From Planotetraspora silvatica (lineage in GTDB: Bacteria; Actinomycetota; Actinomycetes; Streptosporangiales; Streptosporangiaceae): DNA of 64,000 nucleotides. The notes below the pieces were generated by a model. It was not told the DNA's origin. It saw only the letters and a program-made list of their open reading frames with translations, and searched no databases. Below, piece by piece: positions 58,375 through 64,000 of this stretch. The DNA lies in assembly GCF_016863315.1 (NCBI RefSeq), contig NZ_BOOQ01000003.1:1-64000 (forward strand), in the 5' to 3' direction. Both the position numbers and the translations under genes were made by a program. The first letter of the stretch is position 1. Each line of letters starts with the position of its first letter.

Positions 58375-59440
58375 CCGAGAATTCGGTGGCTACCAGGGCG
58401 GCGATTTCGGCTGTGTTGAGGGCTGCGCCCTTGCGGAGGTTGTCACCGCACACGAACAGGTCCAGGGTGTTCGGGAAGTCGAGCGCCTGACGGATCCGGC
58501 CGACGTAGGTCGGGTCGGTCCCCACGACATCGGCGGGAGTCGGGAAGACGCCGTTCGCCGGATCGTCGAGCACCACCACGGTCGGCGCGGCCTCGAGGAC
58601 CGAACGGGCTCCCTCGACCGTGACCTCCTTCTCGAACGTCGCGTGGACGGCCAGAGAGTGGGTGGTCACGACCGGGACGCGGACGCAGGTCGCCGACACC
58701 TTGAGATCGGGGATGCCGAGGATCTTGCGCGACTCGTTGCGGACCTTGAGCTCCTCCGACGACCAGCCGCCGTCCTTGAGGGAGCCCGCCCACGGCACCA
58801 CGTTGAGCGCCAGCGGAGCGGGGAACGGCGACCCTGCCAGGTCGGGCACGGCCTTGCGCACGTCGCCCGCGACGGTGCCCATCGTCCGGTCTCCGGCGAC
58901 GGCCTCGATCTCGTCGTACAGCCGCTCGGGGCCGACCATTCCGGCGCCGGAGACCGCCTGGTACGAGGCGACCACCAGTTCGCGCAGGCCGTACTGGCGG
59001 TGCAGCGCGCCCATGGCGGCCATCATCGACAACGTCGTGCAGTTGGGATTCGCGATGATGCCCTTGGGCCGCTCCAGCGCCTTCTCCGGGTTGCACTCGG
59101 GGACCACGAGCGGCACGTCGGGGTCCATCCGGAACGCGCCGGAGTTGTCCACCGCCACCGCGCCCCGAGAGGCGGCGATCGGCGCCCATTCGGCCGACAC
59201 CTCGTCGGGCACGTCGAACATCACGATGTCGACGCCGTCGAACGCCTCGGGGGCCAGCGCCTGGACGACGGCGTCCTCGCCGCGAACCTGGAGCACCTTT
59301 CCGGCCGACCGAGGAGAGGCGATCAGCCGGATCTCCCCGTACGCCTCGGAGAGGTCGGGCCGGTTGGTCAGGATGTCGAGCATGACGGTGCCGACGGCTC
59401 CGGTCGCACCGACCACGGCCAGCGTGGGCTTGCGGCTCAT
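58370..59440 (-). CDS. asd: Aspartate-semialdehyde dehydrogenase
   Basis: A 356-residue enzyme reducing aspartyl phosphate to aspartate semialdehyde for lysine, threonine, methionine and diaminopimelate. NADP-binding [16 protein letters not shown], catalytic Cys in [12 protein letters not shown], substrate residues in [15 protein letters not shown] and catalytic His in [15 protein letters not shown]. The ATG overlaps the ask stop by four bases (ATGA), so the two are coupled. Its stop codon lies inside the last copy of the 53-bp array. Confidence 0.96.
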   Translation of the reverse strand: MSRKPTLAVVGATGAVGTVMLDILTNRPDLSEAYGEIRLIASPRSAGKVLQVRGEDAVVQALAPEAFDGVDIVMFDVPDEVSAEWAPIAASRGAVAVDNSGAFRMDPDVPLVVPECNPEKALERPKGIIANPNCTTLSMMAAMGALHRQYGLRELVVASYQAVSGAGMVGPERLYDEIEAVAGDRTMGTVAGDVRKAVPDLAGSPFPAPLALNVVPWAGSLKDGGWSSEELKVRNESRKILGIPDLKVSATCVRVPVVTTHSLAVHATFEKEVTVEGARSVLEAAPTVVVLDDPANGVFPTPADVVGTDPTYVGRIRQALDFPNTLDLFVCGDNLRKGAALNTAEIAALVATEFSA

Positions 59441-59958
59441 CGTCCGGTACCTCCGTAAACGACGGCCTCGACCTGGTCGGAGTCGAGGTCGAATGCCCGG
59501 TGCGCGGCGTTGACGGCCGCGTCCACGTCGTTCTGCCCCACGACGACGGAGATGCGGATCTCGGAGGTTGAGATCATCTCGATGTTCACCCCGGCGTCGG
59601 CCAGCGCGCCGAAGAACTTGGCGGTCACGCCCGGGTGCGACCGCATCCCGGCGCCGATCAGCGAGACCTTGCCGATCTGGTCGTCGTAGAGCAGCTTCTC
59701 GAAGCCGACCCGGCTCTGCATCTTGTTCAGCGCGGTGAGCGCCGTCTGGCTGTCGTTGGTCGGCAGCGTGAACGAGATGTCCGTCCGCCCGGTGGCGGCG
59801 GCCGAGACGTTCTGGACGATCATGTCGATGTTGATCTCGGCGTCGGCCAGCGTGCGGAAGATGGCCGCAGCCTCGCCGACCTTGTCCGGCACGCCGACCA
59901 CAGTGATCTTGGCCTCGCTCCGGTCATGTGCGACGCCGGAGATGATGGGCTGCTCCAT
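59437..59958 (-). CDS. Aspartate kinase beta chain from an internal start (predicted)
   Basis: An in-frame ATG at 59958 ([10 protein letters not shown]) inside the aspartate kinase gene is preceded by AAGGA about six bases upstream. Starting there gives a 173-residue product comprising the two ACT domains, the size of the beta subunit known from Corynebacterium and Bacillus aspartokinases. The prediction rests on spacing and family knowledge. Confidence 0.6.
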   Translation of the reverse strand: MEQPIISGVAHDRSEAKITVVGVPDKVGEAAAIFRTLADAEINIDMIVQNVSAAATGRTDISFTLPTNDSQTALTALNKMQSRVGFEKLLYDDQIGKVSLIGAGMRSHPGVTAKFFGALADAGVNIEMISTSEIRISVVVGQNDVDAAVNAAHRAFDLDSDQVEAVVYGGTGR

Positions 59959-60711
59959 CTCGGTTCCTTCGATCTTGGGGTCGGAGACGACCCACGTGCC
60001 TTCCCGGGTGCTGAACGAGCTTCTGACGTGGATCGGCAGGCCGAACCTCCGCGCGTACTCCACGCAGCGCAGGTGGAGGATCTTGGCGCCGCAGGCGGCC
60101 ATCTCCAGCGTCTCCTCGTAGGAGATCCGCGGGATCTGGCGGGCCGTCCGGACGATGCGCGGGTCGGCGGTGAAGATGCCGTCCACGTCGGTGTAGATCT
60201 CACAGACGTCCGCGCCGAGCGCGGCGGCCAGGGCGACGGCGGTGGTGTCCGAGCCGCCCCGGCCCAGCGTCGTGATGTCCTTGGTGTCCTGGGACACGCC
60301 CTGGAAACCGGCCACGATCGCGATCTGCCCGGCGTCGAGGGCCCCCCTGATCCGGCCGGGCGTCACGTCGATGATGCGCGCCTTGCCGTGCGAGGAGTCG
60401 GTGATGACCCCCGCCTGCGAGCCGGTGAAGCTGCGCGCCTCCTGGCCCAGGTTGGCGATCGCCATCGCCAGCAGCGCCATCGAGATCCGCTCGCCGGAGG
60501 TGAGCAGCATGTCGAGCTCGCGGCCCGGAGGCAGCGGAGACACCTGCTGGGCCAGTTCGAGGAGTTCGTCCGTGGTGTCGCCCATCGCCGAAACGATCAC
60601 CACGACCTCGTTGCCGGCTTTTTTCGTCGCCACGATCCGTTGGGCGACCCGCTTGATGCAGGCGGCGTCGGCGACGGAGGAACCACCGTATTTCTGGACA
60701 ACGAGCGCCAC
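59437..60711 (-). CDS. lysC: Aspartate kinase, alpha chain
   Basis: A 424-residue aspartokinase: [17 protein letters not shown] at the N terminus, [36 protein letters not shown], and two ACT domains with [28 protein letters not shown] and [36 protein letters not shown], which bind Lys/Thr for feedback control. GTG start at 60711 follows GGAG. As in other actinobacteria it should also produce a shorter beta chain from an internal start (next entry). Confidence 0.96.
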   Translation of the reverse strand: MALVVQKYGGSSVADAACIKRVAQRIVATKKAGNEVVVIVSAMGDTTDELLELAQQVSPLPPGRELDMLLTSGERISMALLAMAIANLGQEARSFTGSQAGVITDSSHGKARIIDVTPGRIRGALDAGQIAIVAGFQGVSQDTKDITTLGRGGSDTTAVALAAALGADVCEIYTDVDGIFTADPRIVRTARQIPRISYEETLEMAACGAKILHLRCVEYARRFGLPIHVRSSFSTREGTWVVSDPKIEGTEMEQPIISGVAHDRSEAKITVVGVPDKVGEAAAIFRTLADAEINIDMIVQNVSAAATGRTDISFTLPTNDSQTALTALNKMQSRVGFEKLLYDDQIGKVSLIGAGMRSHPGVTAKFFGALADAGVNIEMISTSEIRISVVVGQNDVDAAVNAAHRAFDLDSDQVEAVVYGGTGR

Positions 60712-60798
60712 AGGAATCTCCGAACGAATCAGGACGTGGAGCTCACAGTGTACTTGGGGCGCCCAAAGCCCAACTGGCCTAGATCAGCATGTGGACGA

Positions 60799-61329
60799 TC
60801 AGACGACCGTGCTCTCCTCGACGACGTCGAGACGGGTGTGCGCGACCAGGGCGTGCAGTGCGCGCAGCGCCGCGCCGGCGTGGTTCCCCCACGTGTTGAA
60901 GTAGGAGTACTGCCACCACCACAGCGCCTCGAGCGGCCGGCCGGCCCAGTAGTGCCGCAGCCCGTGGATCAGGTCGGCCGCGACCGCGGACAGGTCGTCC
61001 GACAGCCGGTACGGTGTGACCCCCGTGTCCTTGTACGGGTCGAACACCTCGGCGTAGTCGTCCACCGGCCCGAGGCGGGCGGCGAGAGCCGTACGGAGCG
61101 GGTCGATGTCGGGGTCGTCGCTCAGCGCGGGCTCGACGTTGCCCCTGAGGATCACGTCCTCCATCGCTCCGAGCTGAGTGCCCGCGAGGCTGACCTGCGC
61201 CACCTCCACCAGGAGCAGGGGCAAGATGGCGTCGCCGCCCTCGCCGCCCGCCAGGCGGGTCAGCCCGTCGATGTAGTTCTGGGCGTGTCCGGCAACCCGT
61301 TCGGCCAGGTTGTTCAGCTCTTCAGACAT
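60799..61329 (-). CDS. DUF5063 family protein
   Basis: A 176-residue soluble protein, mostly helical, matching the actinobacterial DUF5063 family: [61 protein letters not shown] and [28 protein letters not shown]. Function unknown. The ATG at 61329 follows GGAGG and overlaps the end of recR by eight bases, so it is translated with recR. The order ask-DUF5063-recR-ybaB recurs in actinobacteria. Confidence 0.87.
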   Translation of the reverse strand: MSEELNNLAERVAGHAQNYIDGLTRLAGGEGGDAILPLLLVEVAQVSLAGTQLGAMEDVILRGNVEPALSDDPDIDPLRTALAARLGPVDDYAEVFDPYKDTGVTPYRLSDDLSAVAADLIHGLRHYWAGRPLEALWWWQYSYFNTWGNHAGAALRALHALVAHTRLDVVEESTVV

Positions 61330-61921
61330 CCAGCAGCCTCCGTCCTTCGAAAGCGCGGCCCAAGGTGACCTCGTCGGCGTACTCGAGGTCACCGCCTACA
61401 GGCAGACCGCTGGCCAGTCGTGTCACTTTCAGCCCCAACGGCTTGACGAGCCTGGCCAGATAGGTGGCCGTCGCCTCACCCTCGAGGTTCGGGTCGGTCG
61501 CGAGGATCAGCTCCGTGACCTGGCCGTCGGCCAGGCGTGCCATCAGCTCGCGAATTTTCAGATCATCGGGACCCACACCGTCGATCGGGCTGATCGCCCC
61601 GCCGAGAACGTGGTAGCGACCACGGAACTCGCGGGTCTTCTCGATCGCCACGACGTCCTTCGACTCCTCGACGACACAGATCACTTGCGGGTCGCGCCGC
61701 TGGTCCCGGCAGATCCGGCACTCCGCCTCCGCGGCGACGTTGCCGCAGATCCGGCAGAAGCGGACCTTCTCCTTGACCTCGAGCAGCGCGTGCGCCAGCC
61801 GCTTCACATCCGCGGGCTCGGCGGCGAGCAGATGGAAGGCGATGCGCTGCGCGCTCTTGGGACCGACGCCGGGCAGCAGCCCGAGTTCGTCGATCAGATT
61901 CTGGACGACCCCTTCGTACAT
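61322..61921 (-). CDS. recR: Recombination mediator RecR
   Basis: A 199-residue RecR: helix-hairpin-helix [24 protein letters not shown], zinc finger [16 protein letters not shown] with four Cys, and a Toprim domain ([60 protein letters not shown]). It loads RecA with RecF/RecO at gaps. It begins five bases after ybaB and overlaps DUF5063. Confidence 0.96.
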   Translation of the reverse strand: MYEGVVQNLIDELGLLPGVGPKSAQRIAFHLLAAEPADVKRLAHALLEVKEKVRFCRICGNVAAEAECRICRDQRRDPQVICVVEESKDVVAIEKTREFRGRYHVLGGAISPIDGVGPDDLKIRELMARLADGQVTELILATDPNLEGEATATYLARLVKPLGLKVTRLASGLPVGGDLEYADEVTLGRAFEGRRLLDV

Positions 61922-61926
61922 GGCTT

Positions 61927-62274
61927 CTAGAACCCCGGCAGCTGACCGAGGCCGCCGCCGAGACCCTGCGCGAGCGGGCCGAGTTTCTCCTGCTGCAGCT
62001 CCGCGGCGGCGCGAACGGCGTCCCGCACGGCGGCGAGCACGAGGTCGGCGATCGTCTCGGCGGTCTCCTGCGGGTCGCCCGCGTCGATGGCGTTCGGGCT
62101 GATCTCGAGTTCGAGCAGCTCTCCGCTGCCGTTCACGGTCGCGACCACGAGGCCGCCCCCCGCGCTTCCCTCGACCTCCGCATCGCTGAGCTCCTGCTGC
62201 GCGGAGACGAGCTGCTGCTGCATCAGCTGAGCCTGCTCCAGCAACTGCTGGAGGTTGACATCCCCTGGGTTCAC
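61927..62274 (-). CDS. ybaB: YbaB/EbfC nucleoid-associated protein
   Basis: A 115-residue DNA-binding protein: [80 protein letters not shown] is the family fold (helix, three strands, helix); the C-terminal tail is Gly/Gln-rich. GTG at 62274 follows GAGGAG; upstream in-frame ATG 62394 would add a non-homologous segment. In most bacteria ybaB follows dnaX, which is not here. Confidence 0.92.
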   Translation of the reverse strand: MNPGDVNLQQLLEQAQLMQQQLVSAQQELSDAEVEGSAGGGLVVATVNGSGELLELEISPNAIDAGDPQETAETIADLVLAAVRDAVRAAAELQQEKLGPLAQGLGGGLGQLPGF

Positions 62275-62518
62275 AATCGTGCGCTCCTCAGCGTCCAGCG
62301 ACGTGTTCGTCGCGACGAGCCTACGGGGTTCGCGGCTGTTCTGGCACTGGCGCGCCTGCGTGTTCCCCGCAATCGGCAGCACAATCACAAACAACGGTCA
62401 AGAGCCGTAGGCGCAGGCAGGAGGACGCAACACTCGTGCCAACCGGGCCTCTCGGCAGCCTCAGCCCACTCGTTCGATGAACGGGAAAAGAGGCATTAAC
62501 CGGAAATGACGTAAGGAA

Positions 62519-62565
62519 CCGCACGGATGGGGACCGCGCTACCCCCACAGTCCCCATCCATGCGG
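62519..62565. terminator. Hairpin 1 of the divergent region
   Basis: GGATGGGGAC (62525-62534) pairs perfectly with GTCCCCATCC (62550-62559) around 15 bases; outside a small internal loop CCGC pairs with GCGG. Very stable; terminator or structured RNA. Confidence 0.65.
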
Positions 62566-62576
62566 AATCCTGGACC

Positions 62577-62616
62577 GGACGGTTCCCGTCCCCCCTCCAG
62601 CGGCAGGGAACCGTCC
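62577..62616. terminator. Hairpin 2 of the divergent region
   Basis: GGACGGTTCCC (62577-62587) pairs perfectly with GGGAACCGTCC (62606-62616) around 18 bases, only 11 bases from hairpin 1. Double hairpins of this kind often end stable RNAs. Confidence 0.65.
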
Positions 62617-62658
62617 CTTCCATCACGCCTGGTCGTTGCCGTCCGGTGTGACGAGAGA

Positions 62659-62678
62659 AACGTAACCGGCCTTACGTT
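62659..62678. promoter_or_regulatory. Inverted repeat AACGTAA-N6-TTACGTT
   Basis: Perfect 7-bp arms around CCGGCC, about 120 bp upstream of the GAF-domain regulator; likely an operator for it or for a regulator of ybaB-recR. A partial match (TTAACCGG...CGTAAGG) occurs near 62500. Confidence 0.5.
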
Positions 62679-62796
62679 GCATACAGGTTGCGATCAATTG
62701 GTTACTCCTGGAGATTGGCAAATGCCGTCTCGGATGTTAGGCAGTTGTCGAGAGACGTCCTCTATACGCTTCACCCGACGGACCCGGGGGTGCTGG

Positions 62797-64000
62797 ATGC
62801 CGGACCTGTCAGTCCGTCGGCTACATGAGGCGGCGATGAGGGGAGACCGCACCGGCGACGGTGGGCCACGCAAGGTCATCTGGGAGTCGTGGTGCCGGTC
62901 CCTCGACGCCGGCATCGATCCCGAGTGGCATGCCGCCCCGCTGGTCTACGACACCGACGAGATCGACGACGCGCGGGCGAGCCATCCGATGAGCCGGCTC
63001 CTTCCGATGCTCCGCCACACTCTGCTGCAGATCGCCGACGAGGCCGCGCACATCATGGTGATCACCGATGCCGACGGCCGCGTCCTCTGGCGAGAGGGGA
63101 ACCACCAGGTCCGCAAGCGGGCGGACGCGATCGGCCTCGCCGACGGCTTCCAGTGGTCCGAGCAGGTGGTCGGCACCAACGGGATCGGCACGGCCCTGGC
63201 CATGAAGAAGCCGACCCATGTGTACGCGGCCGAGCATCTCGCCCTCGCACTGCACGACTGGTCCTGCGCCGGCGCGCCCGTCGTCGACCCGGACTCGGGC
63301 GGCGTGCTCGGCTGCCTCGACATCACCGGCACCTCACGCGCCCTCCATCCCGCCTCCGTGGCCCTGATCGCCGCGGCGGCCCGGCTGGCGGAGAGCCACC
63401 TCATGTTGTGGATGCGCGAGCACGACGAGCGGCTGCGCGCGCGCCACCACCGCCCGGGCCGTTCCGGCACCCTCGTCACCCTGACCGGCCGGATCATCGC
63501 CGGCGACCGGCGGCTCGGCGCGCGGGTCCGCCTCCCCGACAACGGCGACCGGATGGTGCTGCCGGACGGCCGCGTCGTCCTCCTCGAACCCCTCGGCGAC
63601 GCCTACCGGCTCCACACGCTGGACTCGTTCCCCGTTCCCCGGCTCACGCTGAACCTGCTCGGGGCCGACCACCCGTTCGCCTACCTCGATGGCGTCCGGG
63701 TCCCGTTATCCCTCAGGCACGCGGAGATCCTCACCCTGCTGGCCTCCCACCCGCGCGGACTGACCGCCGAGAGGCTCTCCTTCCTCCTGTACGGCGACGA
63801 CGGCAACCCGGTGACCATCCGCGCCGAGATCCACCGTCTACGGGCCCAGTTGACCCGGACCATCGCCGCCAAGCCGTACCGGCTGACCTGCGAGGTCTCC
63901 GGTGACTTCCTCGCCGTACGGCAGGCACTCGCGGCCGGTGACCTCGCGAGCGTCGCCCGCCACTACCAGGGTCCGCTGCTTCCCCGCTCGGAGGCTCCGG
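62797..64000 (+). CDS. GAF-domain transcriptional regulator (AcoR-like without the AAA domain), cut by the window end
   Basis: 401 codons are visible and the frame is open at 64000. The N-terminal part WESWCRSLDAGIDPEWHAAP and ILMVITDADGRVLWREGN (here HIMVITDADGRVLWREGN) is followed by a GAF domain with GTNGIGTALAMKKPTHVYAAEHL, as in NifA/AcoR-type sensors. From about residue 300 a winged-helix-like region (SLRHAEILTLLASHPRGLTAERLS, VTIRAEIHRLRAQL) replaces the AAA module. Such proteins regulate alcohol or aldehyde oxidation genes in actinobacteria; the target should lie past 64 kb. It has an in-frame TTA codon at 63706-63708. ATG 62836 with GAGG is an equally good start. Confidence 0.85.
   Translation, partial: MPDLSVRRLHEAAMRGDRTGDGGPRKVIWESWCRSLDAGIDPEWHAAPLVYDTDEIDDARASHPMSRLLPMLRHTLLQIADEAAHIMVITDADGRVLWREGNHQVRKRADAIGLADGFQWSEQVVGTNGIGTALAMKKPTHVYAAEHLALALHDWSCAGAPVVDPDSGGVLGCLDITGTSRALHPASVALIAAAARLAESHLMLWMREHDERLRARHHRPGRSGTLVTLTGRIIAGDRRLGARVRLPDNGDRMVLPDGRVVLLEPLGDAYRLHTLDSFPVPRLTLNLLGADHPFAYLDGVRVPLSLRHAEILTLLASHPRGLTAERLSFLLYGDDGNPVTIRAEIHRLRAQLTRTIAAKPYRLTCEVSGDFLAVRQALAAGDLASVARHYQGPLLPRSEAP

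Larger units (their letters stand above)
62275..62796. other. 521-bp divergent intergenic region with two strong hairpins
   Basis: No protein gene is evident between ybaB and the GAF-domain regulator. It holds two perfect-stem hairpins (62519-62565 and 62577-62616) and an operator-like inverted repeat (62659-62678). As both flanking genes point outward, the hairpins cannot terminate either; a small untranslated RNA between them is possible. I looked for an SRP RNA, frequent near dnaX/ybaB, and did not find its GGTCAGGTCCGGAAGGAAGC core. Confidence 0.6.

Noticed and set aside
62275-62796. SRP RNA (ffs) or tRNA near ybaB
   Set aside because: The conserved SRP core and tRNA T-loop patterns are not present on either strand.

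Overview
The window is about 64 kb of GC-rich DNA from an actinomycete, most likely a Streptosporangiales-type filamentous soil organism. That placement is inference from content: a mycothiol-dependent maleylpyruvate isomerase-fold protein, LLM oxidoreductases including an F420-type one, a SARP/NB-ARC/TPR regulator, two LytR-CpsA-Psr proteins, GTG starts in abundance, and the asd-ask-DUF5063-recR-ybaB order typical of actinobacteria. I see no rRNA, tRNA, insertion sequence, phage or cas gene. Gene density is normal for a chromosome arm or core/accessory border.

Layout. 0.4-6.3 kb: orphan GAF-GAF histidine kinase, a uridine-kinase-like protein with a broken P-loop, a flavoprotein disulfide reductase diverging from a pirin, and an MDMPI-fold protein. 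6.3-7.4 kb: about 1 kb with no convincing gene but with palindromes. 7.4-17.1 kb: orphan KdpD, a YcnI copper protein and membrane protein, a CPBP protease, a lipoprotein polysaccharide deacetylase, a fluoride-exporter operon (crcB-DUF190-crcB) and manA. 17.8-21.9 kb: two LCP cell-wall ligases around a membrane-anchored Pro/Thr-rich protein. 22.0-26.0 kb: a complete sulfate ABC importer (binding protein, CysT, CysW, CysA) followed by an Rrf2 regulator with no cysteines. 26.1-29.2 kb: a kinase with substituted catalytic residues, a CooC/MinD-like ATPase and an SCO5389-type small protein. 29.2-37.9 kb: a three-gene two-component operon, an LLM/FabG pair, a LysR regulator diverging from an aminotransferase, and a GNAT. 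38.2-41.2 kb: the SARP regulator. 41.4-47.6 kb: methyltransferase, 2-hydroxyacid-dehydrogenase homologue, TetR and HxlR regulators, SURF1, a 58-residue ORF and an amidohydrolase. 47.6-52.7 kb: a dipeptide/nickel-type ABC importer operon with 4-base overlaps. 52.8-57.8 kb: DUF1684, YkvA, a PHB-depolymerase-family lipoprotein, an F420-type LLM, TetR and a secreted M15-like peptidase. 58.4-62.3 kb: asd, ask, DUF5063, recR, ybaB. 62.8-64.0 kb: a GAF-domain regulator cut by the window edge.

The most unusual signal lies between the convergent secreted-peptidase gene and asd (57.85-58.37 kb). Ten 20-bp elements (CGTGATCATGCACAGGTTCG and variants) sit in two oppositely oriented blocks (four then six) on an exact 53-bp period, about five helical turns. 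Inside each 33-bp interval of the asd-side block is a second conserved octamer at a fixed position. The best copies lie at the two gene ends and decay toward a central hairpin; one copy contains the asd stop codon. I know of no described element of this form. A second, weaker theme is that several genes have their last codons and stop repeated just downstream (near 0.4, 2.8, 16.0 and 54.2 kb).

Functionally the window combines sulfate uptake and aspartate-family amino-acid synthesis, envelope building (LCP proteins, deacetylase, M15-like peptidase), ion stress responses (fluoride, potassium/KdpD, copper) and many regulators with no obvious biosynthetic cluster.
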